Part shown: in pieces, positions 46,314 to 53,199 of the stretch
How positions within the stretch are numbered: the stretch's first letter is position 1
Layout: every line of letters starts with the position of its first letter
Origin: Streptomyces griseoruber
Lineage (GTDB): Bacteria; Actinomycetota; Actinomycetes; Streptomycetales; Streptomycetaceae
NCBI RefSeq assembly: GCF_001514205.1
Contig: NZ_KQ948763.1
Coordinates: forward strand, 526,727-590,726
Direction: 5' to 3'
Length of the DNA stretch: 64,000 nucleotides
Made by a program: the position numbers and the translations under genes
Notes under the pieces: model-generated
Told to the model about the DNA's origin: nothing
Database searches by the model: none
The model's input: only the letters and a program-made list of their open reading frames with translations

Positions 46314-47135
46314 GTGACCCTTCAGCAAGAAATCGTCGGCAACGCCATGCAGATGGCGATCGTCAACCTCGCCCCCGGCCAGACCGTGTACTGCGAAGCC
46401 GGAAAGTTCCTGTTCAAGACCACGAACGTGACCATGGAGACCCGCCTGGGCGGCCCCTCCGGCAACGGCGGCCGGCAGCCGCAGGACGGCGGCAGCGGCG
46501 GCGGCATGGGCGGCATGCTCCGCCAGGCCATGGGCACCGCCATGCAGGTCGGCCAGCGTGCCCTCGCGGGCGAGTCGCTGGCGTTCCAGTACTTCACCGC
46601 CCAGGGCGGCGAGGGCACCGTCGGCTTCGCGGGCGTCCTCCCGGGCGAGATGCGCGCCCTGGAGCTGAACGGCACGCGCGCGTGGTTCGCCGAGAAGGAC
46701 GCCTTCGTCGCGGCCGAGTCCACCGTCGAGTTCGGCATCGCCTTCCAGGGCGGCCGCACCGGCATGAAGGGCGGCGAGGGCTTCGTCCTGGAGAAGTTCA
46801 CCGGGTACGGCACGGTGATCATCGCGGGCGCGGGCAACTTCATCGACCTGAACCCGGCCGACTTCGGCGGCCGCATCGAGGTCGACACCGGCTGTGTGGT
46901 CGCCTTCGAGGAGGGCATCCAGTACGGCGTCCAGCGCGTCGGCGGCCTCAACCGCCAGGGCCTCATGAACGCGGTCTTCGGCGGCGAGGGCCTCTCCCTG
47001 GCCACCCTGGAGGGCAACGGCCGCGTCATCCTCCAGTCCCTCACCATCGAGAGCCTCGCCAACGCCCTGAAGAAGGCCCAGGGCGGCGACAAGCAGGGCC
47101 CGACGGGCGGGCTGTTCTCGACGAACGCGGGCTGA
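46314..47135 (+). CDS. AIM24/TIGR00266-family protein
   Basis: This 273-residue protein belongs to the AIM24 family (TIGR00266). It opens with EIVGNAMQMAIVNLAPGQTVYCEAGKFLF, has a glycine-rich loop (about 40-60: GNGGRQPQDGGSGGGMGG), then FQYFTAQGGEGTVGFAGVLPGEM, GGEGFVLEKFTGYGTVIIAGAG and EEGIQYGVQRVGG. The fold is a double-stranded beta-helix; the role in bacteria is unclear, possibly in membrane or stress homeostasis. No good ribosome site precedes the GTG at 46314, chosen for family similarity; the message may be leaderless. It is divergent from the broken SDR gene. Confidence 0.82.
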   Translation: MTLQQEIVGNAMQMAIVNLAPGQTVYCEAGKFLFKTTNVTMETRLGGPSGNGGRQPQDGGSGGGMGGMLRQAMGTAMQVGQRALAGESLAFQYFTAQGGEGTVGFAGVLPGEMRALELNGTRAWFAEKDAFVAAESTVEFGIAFQGGRTGMKGGEGFVLEKFTGYGTVIIAGAGNFIDLNPADFGGRIEVDTGCVVAFEEGIQYGVQRVGGLNRQGLMNAVFGGEGLSLATLEGNGRVILQSLTIESLANALKKAQGGDKQGPTGGLFSTNAG

Positions 47136-47219
47136 GTGCGGGCGCACCGATGAGTTGCGGGCTGCTGCGGGGTCTGAGGTGATGACAAGGGACCCCGCAC
47201 AAGAAAGCAGGCACCCGCC

Positions 47220-47846
47220 ATGGGCAAGCTCGTCTCCACCATCTTCGTCACCCTCGACGGCGTCTACCAGGCCCCCGGCGGTCCCCAGGAGGACACCCGG
47301 GACGGTTTCGCGCACGGCGGCTGGAGCTTCGCGTTCGCCGACGCGGACTTCGGCGGCTTCGTCGACGAGGTCTTCGACGGGGTCGGGGCGTTCCTCCTCG
47401 GCCGCCGGACCTACGACATCTTCGCGTCGTACTGGCCGAAGGTGACCGACCCCGCCCACCCGGTGGCCGGCAAGCTGAACGCACTGCCGAAGTACGTGCC
47501 CTCCTCGACCCTGACCGACCCGCGGTGGTCCGGCACCACGGTCCTCGACGGCGACCTCGCCAAGGAGGTCACGGCCCTGAAGGAGAACACCGACGGCGAA
47601 CTCCAGGTGCACGGCAGCGGCGCCCTCGTCCAGTCGCTGCTCGCCCTCGACCTCGTCGACACGCTCCATCTGCTGACCTTCCCGGTGGTCCTCGGCACCG
47701 GCCTCCGCTTCTTCGCCGAGGGCGCCGTCCCGACGGCCTTCCGCCGCACCGCGGGCCGTGTCACCGGAGCGGGCGTCTCCATCCAGACGTACGACTTCGC
47801 GGGCCGCCCGAACTACGGCTCCTTCGGCCCCCCGGAAGAGGCCTGA
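47220..47846 (+). CDS. Dihydrofolate reductase-like (RibD C-terminal fold) protein
   Basis: This 208-residue protein has the RibD C-terminal/DHFR-like fold: LVSTIFVTLDGVYQAPGGP at the start, the nucleotide-binding LLGRRTYDIFASYWP, ELQVHGSGALVQSLLALDLVD and LLTFPVVLGTGLRFFAEG. Members reduce small substrates with NADPH; the natural substrate is unknown. AAGAAAGCAGGC precedes the ATG at 47220. It follows the AIM24-like gene by 85 bases and could share its transcript. Confidence 0.87.
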   Translation: MGKLVSTIFVTLDGVYQAPGGPQEDTRDGFAHGGWSFAFADADFGGFVDEVFDGVGAFLLGRRTYDIFASYWPKVTDPAHPVAGKLNALPKYVPSSTLTDPRWSGTTVLDGDLAKEVTALKENTDGELQVHGSGALVQSLLALDLVDTLHLLTFPVVLGTGLRFFAEGAVPTAFRRTAGRVTGAGVSIQTYDFAGRPNYGSFGPPEEA

Positions 47847-47951
47847 GCCGGACCGGCACCCGTGGACCCGGGCGGCACAGCCGTGCTCCCGGCATGACGT
47901 TAATTCGCGGAAAACTCATGGGACTTGACGGGAAAATCTCCGGAGTTGTCA

Positions 47952-47977
47952 TTGACATGCCATCGTCTACGCGCGTC
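47952..47977 (+). promoter_or_regulatory. Promoter-like region of the ribonuclease gene
   Basis: TTGACA at 47952-47957 is an exact -35 consensus. It is followed by TACGCGCG near 47968 in an otherwise AT-rich stretch (47893-47988). I could not place a matching -10 with normal spacing, so only the -35 is well supported. Confidence 0.4.
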
Positions 47978-47988
47978 ATCATGAGGTC

Positions 47989-48375
47989 ATGAGATTCCCC
48001 CCACGAATCACCCGCACCGGCGCCGCGGCCGCCGTGCTGTCCGCCCTCCTGGTGGGCGGCGCCGTCACCGCCACACCCGCGGCCGCCGCGGTCGGCAGCA
48101 TCTGCTACGGCGATCTGCCGTCCCAGGCGTATGACACGCTCGAACTGATCGAGCAGGGCGGCCCGTACCCGTACTCGCAGGACGGCAGCGTCTTCCAGAA
48201 CCGGGAAGGCGTCCTGCCGAGCCGGTCCACCGGCTACTACCACGAGTACACCGTGAAGACCCCCGGGTCCTCCACGCGCGGCGCACGCCGCATCGTCACG
48301 GGTCGGCAGTACGAGGAGGACTACTACACCTCCGACCACTACGCGACCTTCGACCTGATCGACTACGACTGCTGA
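47989..48375 (+). CDS. Secreted guanyl-specific ribonuclease (RNase Sa-like)
   Basis: This 128-residue protein has a signal peptide (about residues 1-33, ending ATPAAAA) and a mature part very like RNase Sa of S. aureofaciens. Matching blocks are ICYGDLPSQAYDTLELI, YPYSQDGSVFQNREGVLP, the general base glutamate and tyrosines in GYYHEYTV, the arginine in TRGARRIV and the histidine in DHYATFDLIDYDC. The two cysteines near the ends of the mature domain form the known disulfide. It cleaves RNA after guanosine outside the cell. No barstar-type inhibitor gene adjoins it. A strong hairpin follows at 48446-48486. Confidence 0.94.
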   Translation: MRFPPRITRTGAAAAVLSALLVGGAVTATPAAAAVGSICYGDLPSQAYDTLELIEQGGPYPYSQDGSVFQNREGVLPSRSTGYYHEYTVKTPGSSTRGARRIVTGRQYEEDYYTSDHYATFDLIDYDC

Positions 48376-48445
48376 GTCCCCCCACGGACCAGCCCGAGGA
48401 ACAGCGCGAGCGGCTGAGCATCCGGTTCTGAGTCCAGTCGCCCCC

Positions 48446-48486
48446 CGCCCCGCGGCCACCCCCCCACGCACCACGGCCGCGGGGCG
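48446..48486. terminator. Terminator hairpin after the ribonuclease gene
   Basis: CGCCCCGCGGCC (48446-48457) pairs perfectly with GGCCGCGGGGCG (48475-48486) around a 17-base loop. A tandem repeat CCCTCCCACACGCG lies shortly after it, upstream of the SDR gene. Confidence 0.75.
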
Positions 48487-48595
48487 AGGCATGTCCGCCC
48501 GCACGCCCCTCCCACACGCGCCCTCCCACACGCGCCCTCCCGAACTCGCCCTCCCCGCAGGGGGAAAGAACGCCATATTGGGTAAGTATCAGGTT

Positions 48596-49285
48596 ATGGG
48601 AGTGTTTCTGATCACAGGTGCCGGTTCCGGCATCGGAGCGGCCCTGGCCGCCCATTTCGCCGAGCGGGGCCACGAGTTGTGGCTGCTGGCGCGGGACGAG
48701 ACAAGGGCCGGATCACTGCGGGCGCGGTTCCCCCGGAGCCGGACCCTGGTGGCGGACCTGGCCGAGCCGGGCGCGCTGCGCACCCGGCTGGAGACGCAGG
48801 CGCTGCCCCCGCGGCTGGACTCGCTGCTGCACGTGGCCGGTGTGGCCGAGTCGGGGCGGGTCGGTGAGGTCGGCGCGGAGGTCTGGGAGCGCACGCTCGC
48901 GGTCAACCTCGTCGCTCCGGCGGAGCTCACCCGGCTGCTGCTGCCCGCGCTGCGGGCGGCCCGCGGGCAGGTCGTCTTCATGAACTCGGGAGCGGGCGTG
49001 CACGCGCCACCCCGGCTGGGCGCCTACGCGGCGTCCAAGTTCGGTCTGAAGGCGCTGGCCGAGACACTGAGAGCGGAGGAGTACGAGCACGGCGTCCGGG
49101 TCACCACCGTCTACCCGGGCGAGACCGACACCCCGATGCAGGTCCGGCTGCACAAGGAGTTCGGGCTGCCCTACCAACCGCAAGCCCATATGAGCCCCGC
49201 CTCCGTGGCCGCCGCCGTCGTCACGGCGCTCGGTCTGCCGAAGGACGCGACGATGAGCGATCTGATGCTGCGTCCGGGCTGCTGA
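48596..49285 (+). CDS. SDR-family oxidoreductase
   Basis: This 229-residue short-chain dehydrogenase has the cofactor loop LITGAGSGIGAALAAHF, LLHVAGVAESGR, NSGAGVH and the catalytic YAASKFGLKALAE, with PGETDTPMQ near the end. The substrate is unknown. The ATG at 48596 has AGG upstream but a poor ribosome site; the frame from 48491 begins in low-complexity repeats and is unlikely. Its last 65 bases overlap the convergent ABC transporter gene. Confidence 0.85.
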   Translation: MGVFLITGAGSGIGAALAAHFAERGHELWLLARDETRAGSLRARFPRSRTLVADLAEPGALRTRLETQALPPRLDSLLHVAGVAESGRVGEVGAEVWERTLAVNLVAPAELTRLLLPALRAARGQVVFMNSGAGVHAPPRLGAYAASKFGLKALAETLRAEEYEHGVRVTTVYPGETDTPMQVRLHKEFGLPYQPQAHMSPASVAAAVVTALGLPKDATMSDLMLRPGC

Positions 49286-51077
49286 GCCGGTTCCCGCCCG
49301 CGCCGGGCCCGTCGTCGCCGGGCCCGGCCGTACCGGTGTTCCAGATGCCCACCAGGTCGGCGTAGAACGGCACTTGCGCCAGCAGCGCGTCGTGCGTGCC
49401 GACCCACGCGCGCCGCCCGTCCAGGAGGAGCACCTTGTCCGCGCGGCGGGCGAGGGCGAGCCGGTGCGCGAGGGTGACGACCGTCCCGGGCCGCCGCCGG
49501 AACGCCTCCTCGACCCGCTGTTCCGCCTCGGCGTCGAGGTGCCGCGTCGCCTCGTCGAGCACGACGAGCGCGGCGGGGGAGAGATGGACCCGCGCCAGCG
49601 CGACGAGCTGCCTCTCGCCCGAGGACAGCCCGGCCGGGTCCACCAGGCCGTCGAGCCCGCCCAGCCGCCGTACGACCCGGCCCAGGCCGAGTTCCTCCAC
49701 GGTGCGGGCGACGACCTCGTCCGGGGTGCCGGGGGCGAGCTGGCAGAGGTTCTCCCGCACCGTCCCCGCGAACACATAGGGGTTCTGCGGCAGCAGGGCC
49801 CGAGCCCTGCTCAGATCGTCCCGGGCGACCCGGTCGAGGGGCACGCCCCCCAGGACGACCCGCCCGCGGTCGGGCGGGAGGATCCCGGTGAGAAGGTCGG
49901 CCGTCGTGGACTTCCCCACGCCGGAAGGGCCGACCACGGCCAGGTGGTCGCCGTGGGCGAGGGAGAGATCGAGCCCGTCGAGGACCGGCTCGGCGTCCGG
50001 GCCGTAGGCGAAGGTGACGTCCGACAGCACGACCGATCCGTCGGCGGGCCGGAGCGCGGGATCGGGGTCCTCGGGCGGCCCGGGATGGTGCGCGGCCCCG
50101 GCGAGCCGCTCCGCCGCCACCGACAGCCGCAGCCAGGAGGCGCCGACCCCCTGCACCAGCAGCCGGACGGCGGGTTCGAGCGTGGACAGGACATAACTGA
50201 GCACGCCCACGACATCGCCGGGTGTCATGCCGCGGTCCACCAGGCCCGGCGCGGCGAGCACCACCAGCAGCAGCGGGCTGTGCGCGCCCAGCGCCACGAT
50301 CACCCGGCGCACCGCCGCGACGGTGGCCAGCTTCCGCGAGGCGCGCAACTGGGCCCGCACCGCGTCCAGCACCTCGCGCTCCGCCCGGTCGTGGGTGCCG
50401 GTCGCGACGATGTCGCGCAGGGCTCCGACGATCGCGACGGTCTCCCGCGCGAGCGTCTCCTCGGCCTGGAACGCCGCATGCTGGCGACGGACGGTCGCCG
50501 GAGCCAGGACGGCGAACACACCCAGCGCCAGTACCAGCGGCACGGCGACGAGCGGTACGGCGGCCGGGGCGATGAACGCGGTGCCCACGACGACGGCCCC
50601 GACCGTCAGGACGAACTGCCAGACGAGCATGAGCTGTCCGGCGAGCGCGTCGCGGACCGCCTCCACCTGCCGGGTGAGCTGCGCGACCGCGACGGCGTCG
50701 AAGCCGTCCCGCCGAGCGCCGCGCCCCACCGCGCGGCGCAGCGTGCCGGTCACGACGTCGCCGAGGAGACGGTCCCGCAGCGGCTCGACGATCTCGGCCA
50801 GCCAGGGGTAGGTCTGCCGGCTCGCCCAGGCCCCGCCCAGGGTGCACAGGGCGAACACGGCCAGGCCCAGGGCCGCCGTCCGGGGGCGGTGCGCCAGGAA
50901 ACCCTCGTCGACGGCGAGGGCCAGGGCCTTGCCGGAGACAAGGGCGGGCGCGGCCGACACCAGCGTCCACCAGGCCAGCCGGAGCACCGCGGCCCGGCTG
51001 TGGGCCAGGGTGCCGCGGACCAGGTGCAGCGCCGCGCCGCTGGTGGTGAGCGGCGCCGGGACCGTCGTACGAGCCAT
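49221..51077 (-). CDS. ABC exporter with intact ATPase, lanthipeptide cluster
   Basis: This 618-residue half-transporter has six membrane helices (about 25-310) and a C-terminal ATPase. The ATPase is complete: Walker A GPSGVGKSTT, signature LSSGERQL, Walker B ALVVLDEATRHLD with the catalytic glutamate, and the switch histidine in VTLAHR. It probably works as a heterodimer with the upstream transporter gene, exporting the class III lanthipeptide. The two genes are separated by 46 bases. The final 65 bases, which encode a serine-rich low-complexity tail, overlap the convergent SDR gene; an earlier stop is not present. It is the last gene of the lanKC-precursor-transporter operon. Confidence 0.9.
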   Translation of the reverse strand: MARTTVPAPLTTSGAALHLVRGTLAHSRAAVLRLAWWTLVSAAPALVSGKALALAVDEGFLAHRPRTAALGLAVFALCTLGGAWASRQTYPWLAEIVEPLRDRLLGDVVTGTLRRAVGRGARRDGFDAVAVAQLTRQVEAVRDALAGQLMLVWQFVLTVGAVVVGTAFIAPAAVPLVAVPLVLALGVFAVLAPATVRRQHAAFQAEETLARETVAIVGALRDIVATGTHDRAEREVLDAVRAQLRASRKLATVAAVRRVIVALGAHSPLLLVVLAAPGLVDRGMTPGDVVGVLSYVLSTLEPAVRLLVQGVGASWLRLSVAAERLAGAAHHPGPPEDPDPALRPADGSVVLSDVTFAYGPDAEPVLDGLDLSLAHGDHLAVVGPSGVGKSTTADLLTGILPPDRGRVVLGGVPLDRVARDDLSRARALLPQNPYVFAGTVRENLCQLAPGTPDEVVARTVEELGLGRVVRRLGGLDGLVDPAGLSSGERQLVALARVHLSPAALVVLDEATRHLDAEAEQRVEEAFRRRPGTVVTLAHRLALARRADKVLLLDGRRAWVGTHDALLAQVPFYADLVGIWNTGTAGPGDDGPGAGGNRLSSPDAASDRSSSRPSADRAP

Positions 51078-51123
51078 GCGTGCCTGTCCTTTCGTCCGTG
51101 GTCCGCGTCCGGCCGTACGGGCC

Positions 51124-52821
51124 TCAGTCCCCGGAGCGCCCGGGTCCGTCGGGGTCCCCCGTGCCGGTGAAGATGCGGCGGTAGGCCGGTGTCCGCCACA
51201 GCTCGTGGTGGGGGGCGACGGCCCGGATGCGTCCCTCGTCCAGCCAGGCGACCGCGTCCGCCCGGGCCGCCGTGGACGTCCGGTGCGTCACGATCAGCCG
51301 GGTGCGGTCCCCGTGGGAGACGTCCACGGCGTGCAGCACCGCGGCCTCGGTGGCGGTGTCGAGGCTGGAGGTGGCGTCGTCGAGGACGAGCAGCCGGCAG
51401 TCGCGGGCCAGGGCGCGCGCCAGTCCCACCCGCTGCCGTTGCCCCCCGGACAGGGGCGCGTCGGCGAGGGGGGTGTCGTAACCGGCGGGCAGCCGGCGCA
51501 CGAAGGTGTCCGCCTGCGCCGCGCGCGCGGCCCGGCGGGCGTCGGCGGCGGAAACCGGTTTCACGGCTGCCGTGAGGGCGTCGAGGACGGTGGCCCCGGT
51601 CAGCGCGGGGTCGCCGAAGGCGTACGAGACGGCGGTCCGCAGGTCCGCCGGACGGATCTCGTCCAGCGGCACGCCGTCCAGCAGGACCAGGCCCCCGTCC
51701 GGGACCAGCAGTCCGCCGGCGACCGCGGCCAGCAGGGAGCGGCCCGACCCCGAACTCCCCACCAGGGCGGTGCAGGTGCCCGCCGGGAGGACCAGTTCGA
51801 GCCGGTCCAGCACGGCCCGTCCGGACCGCCGTACGGTGACCTCACGGATCTCCACCCGTCCGGGCCCCGGCGGCAGACCGCGCAGCCCCACCGGCGCCCG
51901 GGGGGCCTCGAGCACCTCGGACACCCGGGCCTGTCCCGCCCGGGCGCGGGCGAGGTCCAGGAGGCTCTGTGCCGTGCCGAAGCCGCCCAGACCGAGCGCG
52001 GTGTAGCCGAGCGCGGCGATCAGCTCGCCCGTGCTGAGCGCCCCGGTGGAGAGCTCGTGTCCGGCGACCGCGAGCACGGTGATCTGGGTCGCGGGGGCGA
52101 GCAGACCGGTGGACCAGGCGACGCGGCGCTGGCTGTCCCACAACGCGCGTCCGTGCCGGGAGAGTTCGGCCACCGGCCGCAGCACGCGCTCGATCTCCTG
52201 CTCGACGGTTCCGGCGGCCGCGATGGTACGGCTGCCCGCGAGGGCGTCCAGCAGCCGGGCGGCCACGGCGGCCTGCGCGCTCTGGTAGCCCGTGCCGCGC
52301 CGTACGGTGCGCCGCAGCTGCCGTCGCAGCAGCAGCCAGCCGGCCGGGGCCGTGACCAGGAAGGCCGCGGCCAGTTCGGGGGCGAGCAGTCCGAGGGCCA
52401 CCACGGCGCCGGTCGCCATGGCGAGTTGGGCGACCGCGTAGACGATCGCCTGGCCGGCCAGCCCGGCCTCCGCGGTGCCGGCGGTGAGCCGGGCCACCAG
52501 GTCGCCGGTCGCCGTCTGCCGCGCGGGGTGGGGGCCGCCGGCCATGATGTGCCGCACCAGGGCGGCGCGCAGCCGGGCCGTCGTCTCGGCGGTGGCGCGC
52601 GGTCCCGCGTACTGTGCGACGGCCTCCGCCACCGTGAGCAGTGCGACGACCGCGGCCAGCGGGACGACCTCCGCGCCGCCGCCACCGGACAGGGCCCGGT
52701 CCACGGCCCGCGACACGGCGGCGGGCAGGAGCAGCGCGGCCAGCGAGCCGGCCGCCACGGACAGCACGAGCGCGGTGGGCCACCACAGTCGGAGTACGGT
52801 GGTGGTGAGGCCGTGCCGCAT
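51124..52821 (-). CDS. ABC exporter with degenerate ATPase, lanthipeptide cluster
   Basis: This 565-residue half-transporter has an N-terminal membrane domain (helices from about residue 8 to 280) and a C-terminal ATPase. The Walker A loop reads GSSGSGRSLL, with arginine replacing the usual lysine. The Walker B reads LLVLDDATSSLD, with aspartate replacing the catalytic glutamate. The signature LSGGQRQRVGLARAL and the switch histidine in IVTHRT are normal. So this subunit probably binds but poorly hydrolyses ATP, and its partner downstream provides the active site. GCAGGAG before the ATG at 52821 decides the start; a frame from 52869 would cross the hairpin upstream. Confidence 0.9.
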   Translation of the reverse strand: MRHGLTTTVLRLWWPTALVLSVAAGSLAALLLPAAVSRAVDRALSGGGGAEVVPLAAVVALLTVAEAVAQYAGPRATAETTARLRAALVRHIMAGGPHPARQTATGDLVARLTAGTAEAGLAGQAIVYAVAQLAMATGAVVALGLLAPELAAAFLVTAPAGWLLLRRQLRRTVRRGTGYQSAQAAVAARLLDALAGSRTIAAAGTVEQEIERVLRPVAELSRHGRALWDSQRRVAWSTGLLAPATQITVLAVAGHELSTGALSTGELIAALGYTALGLGGFGTAQSLLDLARARAGQARVSEVLEAPRAPVGLRGLPPGPGRVEIREVTVRRSGRAVLDRLELVLPAGTCTALVGSSGSGRSLLAAVAGGLLVPDGGLVLLDGVPLDEIRPADLRTAVSYAFGDPALTGATVLDALTAAVKPVSAADARRAARAAQADTFVRRLPAGYDTPLADAPLSGGQRQRVGLARALARDCRLLVLDDATSSLDTATEAAVLHAVDVSHGDRTRLIVTHRTSTAARADAVAWLDEGRIRAVAPHHELWRTPAYRRIFTGTGDPDGPGRSGD

Positions 52822-52873
52822 ACGGGGCTCCTGCGGGAGAGGGACGGACGGTCCGAACGGGTGGCACATGAGC

Positions 52874-52906
52874 GCCGGCCCGGGCTCTAGCTCAGCCCGG
52901 GCCGGC
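52874..52906 (-). terminator. Attenuator-like hairpin between precursor and transporter genes
   Basis: GCCGGCCCGGGCT (52874-52886) and AGCCCGGGCCGGC (52894-52906) form a 13-base perfect stem on a seven-base loop. It follows the precursor stop at 52975 and precedes the transporter start at 52821. Partial termination there would yield more precursor than transporter. Confidence 0.78.
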
Positions 52907-52974
52907 TCTGTTCATCCGGCCTACCGGTCACCCGGCCGTCCGGTGGTGGGGCGCACCGTCCCCGGGGGTGCCGA

Positions 52975-53100
52975 CTACAGGCACAGCAGGGTGCTGACGG
53001 TGCTGTTGGTGCAGTTCACCGCGGAGAGGGAGCTGAGCACCGACATGTACTCGGTGGTCTCTTCGGGGGTCTCCAGGGCCTGCAGGCTGAGGATGGACAT
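52975..53100 (-). CDS. lanA: Class III lanthipeptide precursor (SapB-type)
   Basis: This 41-residue peptide was too short for routine gene calling. The leader (about residues 1-19) has the class III signature ILSLQALETPEE, like the LQ motif of RamS and AmfS. The core has two Ser-x2-Ser-x3-Cys blocks: SSLSAVNC (Ser23, Ser26, Cys30) and STVSTLLC (Ser33, Ser36, Cys40). This is the ring pattern of SapB (RamS) and of labionin peptides, so LanKC is expected to form two (methyl)lanthionine or labionin rings. AGGAG six bases before the ATG supports the start. It lies 99 bases after lanKC and before the transporter genes. Product activity is unknown; SapB acts as a surfactant for aerial hyphae. Confidence 0.93.
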   Translation of the reverse strand: MSILSLQALETPEETTEYMSVLSSLSAVNCTNSTVSTLLCL

Positions 53101-53199
53101 GGTGCACTCCTGTCACTTCGTTGGTGCTTCTGCTTCCCGGCGGGCGCCGGAAACTCTGGGCCGCGAACGGTGGTTCGCGGAGGGGACACCGCGGTGGTG

